A DNA stretch of 41,492 nucleotides from an uncultured Pseudomonadota bacterium (GTDB lineage Bacteria > Myxococcota_A > UBA796 > SXON01). The notes beneath the pieces are model-generated. The model was not told the DNA's origin. It made no database searches and was given only the letters and a program-made list of their open reading frames with translations. This document shows, in pieces, positions 1 through 6,418 of this stretch. The DNA lies in assembly GCA_903875225.1 (NCBI GenBank), contig CAIQVJ010000130.1, forward strand, positions 1 to 41,492. Direction: 5' to 3'. The position numbers were made by a program, and so were the translations under genes. Position 1 is the stretch's first letter. Each line of letters starts with the position of its first letter.

Positions 1-101
1 AGATGTTCAACACCGCCCGCACCTACGCCACCGACAGCGACCGCGACGACGCGGACCTGATCGAGCACTTCCTCACCCTCGACTCGCGCCTCGCGGCCAT
101 C
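1..101. repeat. Terminal direct repeat, left copy
   Basis: These 101 bases are identical to 41392..41492. The repeat shows that the sequence closes on itself, giving a unit of 41,391 bp. It could be the overlap left by an assembler on a circular molecule or a true terminal redundancy. The repeat cuts through the first gene of the early operon, which favours an assembly overlap of a circular or permuted genome. Confidence 0.95.
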
Positions 102-212
102 GCCCAGGCCGATCACGACGAGGCGCTCCGCGACCTCGAAGCGTTCATCAACCACCAGCTCGCCTGCGTCCTCGCCGACCTCGACTCCGGCGCTCTCTCG
201 GAGGTCGCGTGA
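3..212 (+). CDS. Small unknown protein, first gene of early operon
   Basis: 69 aa, acidic and mostly helical by composition, with no recognised family. The ATG is preceded, across the circular junction at the window end, by GAGG about 5 nt upstream. It is the first gene after the early promoter at 41319..41347, and its stop overlaps the GTG of the next gene (GTGA). The position before RecT, excisionase and integrase genes suggests an accessory early protein. No function can be assigned. Confidence 0.75.
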   Translation: MFNTARTYATDSDRDDADLIEHFLTLDSRLAAIAQADHDEALRDLEAFINHQLACVLADLDSGALSEVA

Positions 213-691
213 GCGCCGCGGTGGTGGTGTCGCTCTACGGGCTCGCCCGGCACGCGCTGACGCGGCTCTTGCGGGATCTCGGCGCTCGGAGCGCGGGTCG
301 CGCGTGCCTTACGGCGGTGACTTGGGAGGCGTGGCAGGAGATCGCGGACGACATGCGCTCGCTCGCTCGTCACGACCTGGAGCGACGCAGCTACCAGCTT
401 GGCGTCCAGGCCTGCGAGGCGATGGGGCGCGGCGATGCGGCGGCGACCGTGGACCTCCTGTTGGAGCTCACCGGGGACGACCTCCCCGAGTGGTTGACGC
501 GCGCGGAGGAGGCGAGGGCGAGCCTCTCCGGTGGGGGTGCCGTCGCGGACGACTGCCTCCGGCTGGACGCGGCGCAGGCGCGGCTCTCGGCGATCCGCGA
601 TAGGTGGGTGCGGTCGGGTCTGCGGTCGATGGGAGAGATGGACGCGCTCCGCACCGTGGAGTTCGCGCTGGAAGAGGCGGCGTTATGCTGA
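209..691 (+). CDS. Unknown early protein, 160 aa
   Basis: 160 aa, helix-rich, without a motif I recognise. The GTG start overlaps the previous stop by 4 nt and has GGAGG just upstream. Its stop lies inside the start region of the next gene (7-nt overlap), so translation is probably coupled. Codon use matches the neighbours (G/C at third positions). Confidence 0.75.
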   Translation: MSAAVVVSLYGLARHALTRLLRDLGARSAGRACLTAVTWEAWQEIADDMRSLARHDLERRSYQLGVQACEAMGRGDAAATVDLLLELTGDDLPEWLTRAEEARASLSGGGAVADDCLRLDAAQARLSAIRDRWVRSGLRSMGEMDALRTVEFALEEAALC

Positions 692-876
692 TCGACTTCG
701 CCGTCTGGACGCTCGCCAGGTCCATGTCGCGCCGCAGTGACGGCGCTTCGGTGCGGCTCTACCGCGCTCGCGGTGGGGCTCGCCTCCTGCTCATCGGCGA
801 GGGCCGCGAGCACTTCTACCGCGTGGGCGATGCCGACCGCGCCGCGGCCCGCTTCGAGCGCGAGGTGGGCCAGTGA
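685..876 (+). CDS. Small unknown protein, 63 aa
   Basis: Begins MLIDFAVWTLARSMSRR and is short and basic. I chose the ATG at 685, which overlaps the previous gene by 7 nt, over a start at 604 that would lie inside that gene. Residues 25-55 look like a small beta fold (VRLYRARGGARLLLIGEG). The stop overlaps the next GTG as GTGA. Function unknown. Confidence 0.6.
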   Translation: MLIDFAVWTLARSMSRRSDGASVRLYRARGGARLLLIGEGREHFYRVGDADRAAARFEREVGQ

Positions 877-1034
877 TCCCCGCGGACAGCGAGTGCGGCC
901 CGGACTGTCCCTGCCTCGAGGGCGAGCCCATCGAGGAGCGGATGCCTCCCACGGCGCAGGAGATCGAGCACGACGCCTACTGGTCGGCCCGCCAGGAGCG
1001 CCAGGAAGAGGAAGAGCGCGGGGCGTACCGATGA
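873..1034 (+). CDS. Small Cys-containing acidic protein, 53 aa
   Basis: GTG start in a GTGA overlap with the previous stop; the stop overlaps the next ATG as ATGA. The N-terminus carries three cysteines in close spacing (ECGPDCPC), and the C-terminus is Glu/Arg-rich (RQERQEEEERG). The Cys cluster could bind metal, but it is too short to place in a family. Perfect coupling on both sides supports it as real. Confidence 0.55.
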   Translation: MIPADSECGPDCPCLEGEPIEERMPPTAQEIEHDAYWSARQERQEEEERGAYR

Positions 1035-1249
1035 CGCCCTCGGAGATGCCCACGGTGCGGCCCACGGTGTCGGCCTACTGCCCACGGTGCGGTGCGGTGC
1101 TCGTCACGGTGCCCTGCCGCTGCGACCCGGTGCCTGCGGCGTGCCGGGCGAGCGTCGCGATGGACGAGGCCGTCAGCCGCATGACCGCCGACGAGGTGCG
1201 CTCGTTCCTCGCGTGGCGCGCCAGTCGGACGCGCCCGCGGCGGGACTGA
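1031..1249 (+). CDS. Small zinc-ribbon-like protein, 72 aa
   Basis: ATG at 1031 in an ATGA overlap with the preceding stop. Residues 17-30 read YCPRCGAVLVTVPC, followed by RC: a CxxC plus CxC arrangement typical of a minimal zinc ribbon. The C-terminal half is helical, with an MTADEVRSFLAWR segment. Probably a DNA- or protein-binding early accessory protein. Exact role unknown. Confidence 0.6.
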   Translation: MTPSEMPTVRPTVSAYCPRCGAVLVTVPCRCDPVPAACRASVAMDEAVSRMTADEVRSFLAWRASRTRPRRD

Positions 1250-1374
1250 GACGCGAGGGCTCCGGCCCTGCGGCGGCCGACGGAAGCGCGTGCGTATTCG
1301 CGCCCCCGTCCGTCGCCGGAGTGCCGGACCACTCCACGGATTACACGGCTTCGTAAGAGAGGACGGCTTTGGCG
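1250..1374. other. Gap before the RecT-like gene
   Basis: 125 bases with no convincing gene. The first part is GC-rich. The last 20 bases hold a Shine-Dalgarno-like AGAGAGGA about 11 nt before the ATG at 1375. The gap breaks an otherwise overlapping operon, so a second promoter could sit here, but I see no clear -35/-10 pair. Confidence 0.5.
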
Positions 1375-2634
1375 ATGATCGACAAGACGGCGATGGAGTC
1401 CCTGTGGTGGCTGGCCGAACGACTGCAGAAGGCGTGTGTTTTCACGAGTGAGGTGACGAGCGTCGATAAGGCGTTCGCGATCCTCCTGGCGGGCGAAGAG
1501 ATGGGGTTCTCGCCGATGGCCTCTGCACGATCCATCGCGCTGGTCAAGGGGAAGGTCAGCCTCGGCGCGGATGCCCAGATCGGCCTCTGCAAGCGGTCGA
1601 GCGCCTGCCGGTACTTCTACCTCGTGGAGTCCACCGAGCTCCTCGCGACGTACATCACGCACCGCGAGGGCGACCCCGAGGCGACGTCGCTCACCTACAC
1701 GATGGAGATGGCGCGCACGGCGGGCCTCGCCGGGTCGCAGACGTGGCGGTCGCACCCCAAGGCGATGCTGCGGGCTCGCGGTGGCGCGGCGCTCGCTCGC
1801 GCGGTGTACCCGGACGTGGTCGGCGGCATTTACGACCCCGACGAGGCCGATGAGATTCGGCGCGGCGGCCCGGCGCAGCACGTCGCTCCCGCCGCTGCCA
1901 CCGCCGCCGTAGACGCCCGGCGCGTGGAGGCGCTTCCCAGCGAGCCGATTGACGGTATCTCCGAGTACCTCGCGGCCGTCGAGGCCATCACGCTCCCCGG
2001 CGAGGCCGTGGCGGTGTGGGCGAAGCACCGGGCCGAGCTCGCGGCGCTGGGGTCCGCCGGCCAGGACGCCGCCTGGCGGGCGATCTGCGCCCGGGTCGAG
2101 ATCACCGGGAAGATCAAGAGCGGCAAGGTGTGGCTCAAGAAGGCGCTGGCCGAGGAGTACGCCAGGGCCAACCCGGCGCCTGTCGCTCGCGAGCCCGGTG
2201 ACGACGACGATCAGCCCGACCCGCCTGCGGGTGGCACCACCACGAAGGGCACGCGCGCGGCTTCGGGCAACGGCAGCTCGGTGGCGACGGCGCCCACGGC
2301 GGGTGCTCAGGCGCTCCGCGTGGTGCTCGACAGCGACGCGCACGTCCCGTTCGAGGGGACCTGGCGCGAGACCGAAGCAGGGTGGCACGATCACCTTGCG
2401 GGAATGACCGTTCGGCGCCGGGTCGAGGCGTCGGTTGCGTGCAACGGGGGGCTTCTCGGCGGGCCGTTCATCGCGATGGCGGCCGAGCGCATCGTGGCGA
2501 TCGACAGCGAGCGCCCGCGGCCCGCGGGGGTGGCGCGGCTGACGGCGATCGGCGTTGGACAGACGCTGGAGCGCATCGCGCTCGACGCCTCGCGGGAGCG
2601 CGCTGCGCTGGCCCAGCGGGCGGTGGCGGCGTGA
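1375..2634 (+). CDS. RecT/Bet-like single-strand annealing protein
   Basis: 419 aa. The first 170 residues resemble phage RecT/Bet annealing proteins: a helical N-terminus, LLAGEEMGFSPMASARSIALVKGK, then the block W..HPKAMLRARGGAALARAVYPDVVGGIYDPDE, which matches the conserved HP..ML..ka...A.R.a.p....giY..dE pattern. Such proteins anneal complementary DNA strands in phage recombination. It has an acidic linker and a C-terminal domain of about 120 aa that I do not recognise, making it longer than usual. An in-frame TTG at 1369 is an alternative start nearer the AGAGAGGA. No exonuclease gene is adjacent; the VRR-NUC and DnaQ-like nucleases lie in the other operon. Confidence 0.65.
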   Translation: MIDKTAMESLWWLAERLQKACVFTSEVTSVDKAFAILLAGEEMGFSPMASARSIALVKGKVSLGADAQIGLCKRSSACRYFYLVESTELLATYITHREGDPEATSLTYTMEMARTAGLAGSQTWRSHPKAMLRARGGAALARAVYPDVVGGIYDPDEADEIRRGGPAQHVAPAAATAAVDARRVEALPSEPIDGISEYLAAVEAITLPGEAVAVWAKHRAELAALGSAGQDAAWRAICARVEITGKIKSGKVWLKKALAEEYARANPAPVAREPGDDDDQPDPPAGGTTTKGTRAASGNGSSVATAPTAGAQALRVVLDSDAHVPFEGTWRETEAGWHDHLAGMTVRRRVEASVACNGGLLGGPFIAMAAERIVAIDSERPRPAGVARLTAIGVGQTLERIALDASRERAALAQRAVAA

Positions 2635-2662
2635 GCACTGCGGTGCACGTCCGGGGTCTGAC

Positions 2663-2821
2663 ATGAGCGCCCTCGAGCTCGCTCGCGAGGCCGGGACGCT
2701 GGGGGTGGTGCACCCCACCCGTCGCCCGCCGGTGCACATCACGGTGCTGTCCCCCGCCCAGGTGCGTGAGCGGCTGCGCGAGCGAGCCATCGAGGAGATG
2801 CTGGCGTGGGGTGCCCTGTGA
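2663..2821 (+). CDS. Small unknown protein, 52 aa
   Basis: ATG at 2663, 28 nt after the RecT-like gene. The product has a helical C-terminus (AQVRERLRERAIEEMLAWG). Its stop overlaps the next gene's GTG as GTGA. No family recognised. It may be a small accessory factor of recombination by position only. Confidence 0.5.
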   Translation: MSALELAREAGTLGVVHPTRRPPVHITVLSPAQVRERLRERAIEEMLAWGAL

Positions 2822-3324
2822 GCCTGGAGTTGATCGACGCCCGCCCGGCGCGTGTGTCCCTCTGGCCGGTGGTGCGGGATCGCCGCGCCCGGCTCTGGGT
2901 CGCTGCGCTCGATGCGTGGTCGCTGGTGGTGCTCGCGGGTGAGCCGGTGGGGCTGGTGCTCCCGGCGGCGCTCCCTCCGCTGCGTCGCCTGCGCCGAGCG
3001 CTGGCGGCTGGTCGCGAGCGGACGGTGGTGATCTGCGACGAGGCGGACGTGCCGCGCGCCCGCGCGTGGGTGGCCGAGCTCGGGGATGCTGGCGCGGCCG
3101 TGGCCCTCTGGGCAGCGGTGGCGGTGTGGTCGGACGCGGCGGCTGAGCAGTCCCTGCGACGGGAGCGTGGCGGTGCGCCCTGGGGGCTGTACCGCGAGGC
3201 GGCGCTGGCGGTGGCTGAGGTGCTGGGCAGCGGGGCGGACGTACTGCGGGCGGCGGATGCCCTCGCGGCGAGGATGGACGGGGTCGAGGCGCGGCTGTGG
3301 GGCCGGATGGGAGCGGGACGATGA
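2818..3324 (+). CDS. Unknown early protein, 168 aa
   Basis: GTG start at 2818 chosen for the 4-nt GTGA overlap; an in-frame GTG at 2806 is possible. The product alternates hydrophobic strands and Ala/Arg-rich helices (VVICDEADVPRARAWVAEL), suggesting an alpha/beta fold. No catalytic motif seen. Coupled to the next gene by ATGA. Confidence 0.65.
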   Translation: MSLELIDARPARVSLWPVVRDRRARLWVAALDAWSLVVLAGEPVGLVLPAALPPLRRLRRALAAGRERTVVICDEADVPRARAWVAELGDAGAAVALWAAVAVWSDAAAEQSLRRERGGAPWGLYREAALAVAEVLGSGADVLRAADALAARMDGVEARLWGRMGAGR

Positions 3325-3527
3325 GCCGAGGGATGACATGGCTGGTGGGCGCAGCTCGCGGATTGCGGATCGAGGTGCCGTGCGCGTGGGTGCGGTGCGA
3401 CGCCGCGTGGTGCGAGGGGGTTGTGATAGCGCCCGACACGTTCCGAGAGGATGCCGCGGCGGCTTTCGCGGCGGCGGAGGGCTGGACGCTCGGGTCGGAG
3501 CGCGACGTCTGCGAGGTGCACTCGTGA
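3321..3527 (+). CDS. Small zinc-finger-like protein, 68 aa
   Basis: ATG at 3321 within ATGA. Cysteines are spaced as PCAWVRCDAAWCEG near residues 20-32 and CEVH at the C-terminus, a plausible treble-clef or CCCH metal site. Tryptophans beside the cysteines fit a small structural zinc fold. One of several Cys-rich proteins in this operon; function unknown. Confidence 0.6.
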   Translation: MSRGMTWLVGAARGLRIEVPCAWVRCDAAWCEGVVIAPDTFREDAAAAFAAAEGWTLGSERDVCEVHS

Positions 3528-3850
3528 CCGCCCTCCTGCCCATCTCCGCGCTCACCAGCCCGCGCGACCGATTCCGCTGCGTCCCGATGGCCGCTGAGCT
3601 CTCGGTGCTCGCCTGCCATGCACGCCGTGCCGCGACCTACGGTAGCCCCCAGCTGCGGCGCGCGAGCATGCACCCAGAGTGCGTGCGGTGCGAGCTCGGT
3701 GCCCAGGTGGCCGAGCGGGTGCCGCCGACGCGCGCGGCGTGCCCCACCTCCGCGGCGCCTGGGTGCGCTAGGACCGTCGCTGGGGCGCGTGGCCGTATCC
3801 CACTCTGCCCCGACCACCGGCGCAGCGCGCGGGAGATGACCAATGTCTAG
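3524..3850 (+). CDS. Cys-rich zinc-binding phage protein, 108 aa
   Basis: GTG at 3524 in a GTGA overlap. The layout FRCVPMAAELSVLACHARR, then HPECVRCELG and later C..LCPDHRR, resembles small phage proteins with repeated CxxC / CxxH metal sites. It may bind nucleic acid or bridge host proteins; that is inference. Overlaps the next gene by 8 nt. Confidence 0.6.
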   Translation: MTALLPISALTSPRDRFRCVPMAAELSVLACHARRAATYGSPQLRRASMHPECVRCELGAQVAERVPPTRAACPTSAAPGCARTVAGARGRIPLCPDHRRSAREMTNV

Positions 3851-4241
3851 CGACCTCGCCAACCTGCACACCCGCAGCCACTGCGGCCACTGCGAGGTGT
3901 TCCGGGAGCACGCCCGCCAGCGGGACCGCGCCGACGCCGCCGATGCCGAGTGCGCGCGGCTGCTGGAGGCGCTCGCGGCGTCCGTGGCTCGCGGGGTAGC
4001 GCGGTGGGGCATCGCTCAGCACGTCGGTGACCTCACTGCGGAGCGCGACGCCTCCCGTCAGCAAGTCGAGCTCGCCCGACGCTACCTCGCCGCCGTGCGG
4101 GCCGAGCGTGCGGCTGAGGCGCGCAACACCAACGCGTCGTCGGGCCGGGTCGCTACGATGGCGGCGATGCTCCAGGCGCGGGGCGAGCGGACACGGGCCG
4201 AGGACGCGCTCGCGGCGGCGCTGGGGGTGTCCGGTGGGTAG
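3843..4241 (+). CDS. Helical protein with N-terminal Cys/His motif, 132 aa
   Basis: ATG at 3843. Residues 10-18 read HTRSHCGHC, a possible metal site. The rest is a long Ala/Arg/Glu-rich helix with heptad-like spacing, probably a coiled coil. The stop overlaps the GTG of the excisionase-like gene. Function unknown; it lies between the zinc-finger genes and the integration module. Confidence 0.6.
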   Translation: MSSDLANLHTRSHCGHCEVFREHARQRDRADAADAECARLLEALAASVARGVARWGIAQHVGDLTAERDASRQQVELARRYLAAVRAERAAEARNTNASSGRVATMAAMLQARGERTRAEDALAAALGVSGG

Positions 4242-4614
4242 CGCCATCCGGCAGTTGCCCCGCTACCTCACCGCGCAGGACTGCCGCACCTGTGTCCCTG
4301 GTCGCTCGCTCTCGTGGGTCTACGCCGCGATGCAGGCCGCCGGGGCTCGACGCAGCCGAGACGGCGCGGTCATGCTTCGCGAAGACCTCTGGACCAGCTA
4401 CCTCGATCGGGAGTTCACGACGACATGCGATTCCGAAAGCGCGACGGCATCTGGAAGGTCCGGCTCACCATCGATGGCGAGCGGTTCGAGCGCTCGACCG
4501 GATGCGCCGACCGCAAGGCGGCCGAGCTCGCGGCCCGTGAAATCGAACGTGATCTCGCTGACCCCCAGCGTGAGGGTCGGCGGCGTCGCGAGGCCACGAC
4601 GCTCCAGGACGTGA
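4234..4614 (+). CDS. Excisionase-like HTH protein (HTH_17/AlpA type)
   Basis: GTG at 4234. Residues 8-60 contain LPRYLTAQDC, WVYAAMQAAGARRSRDG and REDLWTSYLDREF, the pattern of Xis/AlpA-like winged-helix proteins (LT..e......vy..i..g....r......r..dl..yl). Such proteins bend attachment-site DNA and set the direction of integrase action. The gene lies directly before the integrase gene. The frame stays open to 4614, so the last 63 residues (Ser/Pro/Arg-rich) overlap the integrase by 190 nt. That tail looks like read-through of the integrase sequence and may be non-functional. Confidence 0.6.
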   Translation: MGSAIRQLPRYLTAQDCRTCVPGRSLSWVYAAMQAAGARRSRDGAVMLREDLWTSYLDREFTTTCDSESATASGRSGSPSMASGSSARPDAPTARRPSSRPVKSNVISLTPSVRVGGVARPRRSRT

Positions 4615-5717
4615 TCGACCTCGCCGCGGCCCGGTACAAGGCCGACGCGGCGAAGGGGCGCCGGTCCGAGGCTACGGCCGACTTCTACGGCGTGCGGTGG
4701 GGGCAGGTGTTGCGGGTGCTCGGTCCCCTGACCCCCGCCGCCTCGGTCACGGTCGCCACCGTCACCGGGTACGTCCAGGTGCGGCGTGAACAGGGCATGA
4801 GCGACCACACGATTCTCAAGGACATCACGGCGCTTCGGGTCGCGTTAAGGATCGCGCGCGACACCGGGCTCTGGGAGGGCCACCTCGAGGCGCTGGTGCC
4901 GGCCGACCTCTCGACCGACTACGAACCCCGCACCCGGGCGCTCACCATCGTCGAGGCCCAGGCCCTCATCGCCCACCTCACGCCGAAGCGCGCGGCCTGG
5001 GTGGCGTTGATGATCGGGGCGGGCGCCGAGCTCGCCGCCGCCCAGCGGGCCGAGCGCCTCGACTACGACCGGAAGGGTGGCCTCGTGCACCTGCGCGGAA
5101 CGAAGACCGACGACCGCGACCGCCATGTCCCGGTGGTGCTGCCGGAGTGCCGGGCGCTGGTGGAACTCGCCTGGTCGTGCGGCAGCGGCAAGGGCGCGAT
5201 GCTCCTCGCCCCGTGGGGCAAGATCTGGCGTGACCTCCAGGCGGCGTGCGTCCGGGCCAGGATCGACCCGTGCAGCGCCCACGACCTACGCCGCACCTTC
5301 GCCCACTGGCACCTCGCGGCCGGGGTGTCGTTCGAGGACGTGGCGCGGGCGATGGGGCACGCCTCGACGGCGATGCTCTACCGCGTCTACGGCAAGCTCG
5401 CCCCGGCGGACCTACGGGCGCGGATGCTCGCGGGACTGAATATGTCCGCCCCGTATGCGCCCCGCGAGGGCGTCGATTCGTCGCAAACATCGCAAACAAA
5501 CGAAAGCCCCGACCCGCGCGTTTCCGCTACGAATCAGGGCTTTTCAGAGTACCGGCGGTCGGAATTGAACCAACGACCTTGGGATTATGATTCCCCGGGA
5601 CACGGTGCGCTGATTCACCTGTTTTCCCCGTGGAAAGGTGACGGCCGCTCGACGTGGCGGGAGGGGCGCGCCCCGTATGCGCCCCGCGAGATTGAGAAAT
5701 CGGGAGGGAAGCGGTGA
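4425..5717 (+). CDS. int: Tyrosine integrase containing the attP site
   Basis: 430 aa. Residues 1-45 resemble an arm-binding beta domain (FRKRDGIWKVRLTIDGERFE), followed by a core-binding helical domain and a catalytic domain to about residue 335. Visible catalytic residues are K227 (GTKT), H286 and R289 (HDLRR), H312 (MGHAS) and Y322 (VYGKL). The usual first arginine (Gx-R-xxE) is replaced: residues 199-206 read GAELAAAQ, with E202 in its place. ATG 4425 has GGGAG 11 nt upstream. Residues about 376-391 are encoded by the tRNA-like attP core, so integration would swap the C-terminus. The whole catalytic domain lies before the core. Confidence 0.85.
   Translation: MRFRKRDGIWKVRLTIDGERFERSTGCADRKAAELAAREIERDLADPQREGRRRREATTLQDVIDLAAARYKADAAKGRRSEATADFYGVRWGQVLRVLGPLTPAASVTVATVTGYVQVRREQGMSDHTILKDITALRVALRIARDTGLWEGHLEALVPADLSTDYEPRTRALTIVEAQALIAHLTPKRAAWVALMIGAGAELAAAQRAERLDYDRKGGLVHLRGTKTDDRDRHVPVVLPECRALVELAWSCGSGKGAMLLAPWGKIWRDLQAACVRARIDPCSAHDLRRTFAHWHLAAGVSFEDVARAMGHASTAMLYRVYGKLAPADLRARMLAGLNMSAPYAPREGVDSSQTSQTNESPDPRVSATNQGFSEYRRSELNQRPWDYDSPGHGALIHLFSPWKGDGRSTWREGRAPYAPREIEKSGGKR
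5447..5468 (+). repeat. Candidate integrase arm site, left copy
   Basis: A 22-bp sequence, itself built of two CGCCCCG units around TATG, repeated perfectly and in the same orientation at 5669..5690. The two copies lie 81 and 72 nt from the tRNA-like core. That symmetry is expected for integrase arm-type binding sites around attP. Confidence 0.55.
5550..5596 (-). other. attP: attP core: 3' half of a CAU-anticodon tRNA
   Basis: Read on the minus strand, 5596 to 5550 gives an anticodon arm (loop ATCATAA, anticodon CAT), a variable loop AGGTC, a T arm (stem GTTGG/CCGAC around TTCAATT) and the acceptor strand CGCCGGT plus A73. There is no CCA. The 5' side has no D arm, so this is not a whole tRNA. 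A tRNA 3' half beside an integrase is the classic attP identity block that restores a host tRNA (Met or Ile2 type) after integration. Here it lies inside the integrase reading frame. Confidence 0.75.
5669..5690 (+). repeat. Candidate integrase arm site, right copy
   Basis: Exact copy of 5447..5468 on the other side of the tRNA-like core and still inside the integrase gene. Both copies encode APYAPRE, in the same frame. The protein repeat is probably a by-product of a DNA-level binding site. Confidence 0.55.
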
Positions 5718-5781
5718 GCCTCCCTGCCTGACAACGTCCGCCCCGCGGACAGCCTACGCCGCCCCCCCCCCCCTTTCCGCT

Positions 5782-5800
5782 CTGCCGCGTGCTGCGGCAG
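5782..5800. terminator. Hairpin between convergent operons
   Basis: CTGCCGC and GCGGCAG form a perfect 7-bp stem around a 5-nt loop, between the integrase stop (5717) and the stop of the minus-strand SANT-like gene (5806). It is well placed as a two-way terminator. No T-run follows on either strand, so strength is uncertain. A run of 12 C lies at 5762..5773. Confidence 0.45.
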
Positions 5801-5805
5801 GGCGG

Positions 5806-6144
5806 TCAGCCGTCGCTCTGCAGAGGCGTCAACCCCAGCGTGCGCGCTCGCGATAGGATCGCACCGCGAGACCGCCCCAATGCCTCCTCGAGTGCTGCGC
5901 TGTCGGCGCCGGCCGCGAGCATCGCCCCGAGCTGTGCGTCCTCGTCCGTCGACCACCGCCGATACGCCTGGGCGGGTGGCGGGCGACCCAGCCGACGCGC
6001 GCGACCATGGACCGCGCCCTCCGACCGTCCCAGCTCCGCGGCGATGTGGAACGCGGGGTGACCCTCGTCGAGCAGCCGTGCGAGCTCGTGGTCGTCAGCG
6101 TCCGTCCAGGGCCGAGGGGCAGGCGATGGCTTCTGCGCCGTCAC
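5806..6144 (-). CDS. Tandem SANT/Myb-like DNA-binding protein
   Basis: 112 aa with two similar helical repeats: WTDADDHELARLLDEGHPAFHIAAELGRSEGAVHGRARRLG (about 13-53) and WSTDEDAQLGAMLAAGADSAALEEALGRSRGAILSRARTLG (about 63-104), shown here only to mark repeat borders by their key residues W, D/E, L, GRS and RAR.LG. The pattern fits SANT/Myb-like or GcrA-like HTH folds. Start GTG 6144 has no clear Shine-Dalgarno and sits in a small inverted repeat (GTCAC...GTGAC). Last gene of the minus-strand series, preceded by the structured stretch 6157..6418. Probably a regulator; target unknown. Confidence 0.6.
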   Translation of the reverse strand: MTAQKPSPAPRPWTDADDHELARLLDEGHPAFHIAAELGRSEGAVHGRARRLGRPPPAQAYRRWSTDEDAQLGAMLAAGADSAALEEALGRSRGAILSRARTLGLTPLQSDG

Positions 6145-6213
6145 CGAGAGAGTGACAGCCGTCGGAAGGTTTGAAGGTCTGCGCCTCCCCAGTTGCGCCT
6201 CATCGTCGTCATC

Positions 6214-6268
6214 GGTGCATTCCTCGGTTCACCCCGGGGAGGACCCCGTGGAGAACCGATCATGCACC
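6214..6268. repeat. Interrupted long hairpin
   Basis: Nested complementary arms: GGTGCAT (6214..6220) with ATGCACC (6262..6268), TCGGTTC (6224..6230) with GAACCGA (6253..6259), and CGGGG (6235..6239) with CCCCG (6244..6248) around a 4-nt loop. All arms pair perfectly, with short internal loops between them. Confidence 0.65.
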
Positions 6269-6311
6269 TCTTCCTCCTCTTCATCGCAACAGGGGCCCCT
6301 CGGCGCAGACC

Positions 6312-6370
6312 GTCTCCGCGTCCTCGCCCTTCGGGCGGCGGGGCTCCGCCCCGCTCCAGGACGCGGAGAC
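6312..6370. repeat. Perfect three-way-junction fold
   Basis: A perfect 13-bp outer stem (6312..6324 with 6358..6370) encloses two adjacent perfect hairpins: CGCCC-TTC-GGGCG (6325..6337) and GCGGGGC-TCC-GCCCCGC (6338..6354), with 3 unpaired bases before the closing arm. Every one of the 25 pairs is Watson-Crick. This could be a structured RNA, a palindromic mobile repeat (REP-like) or a DNA cruciform. Confidence 0.7.
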
Positions 6371-6418
6371 AGTGAAGGGTAGGCGTCGCAACTGCTGGTT
6401 GCGGCGACAGGCTGGATC

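Larger units (their letters stand above)
6145..6418. other. Non-coding region with stacked hairpins
   Basis: 274 bases without a convincing gene, between two minus-strand genes. It holds a long interrupted hairpin (6214..6268), a 10-bp palindrome AGGGGCCCCT (6291..6300), a three-way-junction fold (6312..6370) and another hairpin (6385..6408). The density of paired arms suggests a structured RNA, a protein-binding DNA site or both. Confidence 0.6.

Noticed and set aside
2631..2666. 11-codon frame between the RecT-like gene and the next
   Set aside because: Too short and without any other support, although it has a GTGA overlap.
1075..3555. Long open frame (826 aa) on the minus strand opposite the early operon
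   Set aside because: Arg/Pro/Ala-rich shadow frame produced by high GC; the coupled plus-strand genes are far more convincing.
5550..5622. A full phage-encoded tRNA on the minus strand
   Set aside because: T arm, anticodon arm and part of the acceptor pair, but the D arm cannot form, the D-loop GG is missing and there is no CCA. Best explained as an attP identity block.
5762..5773. Run of 12 C as a phase-variation tract
   Set aside because: It is not inside a reading frame and lies between convergent gene ends, so it cannot switch a protein.
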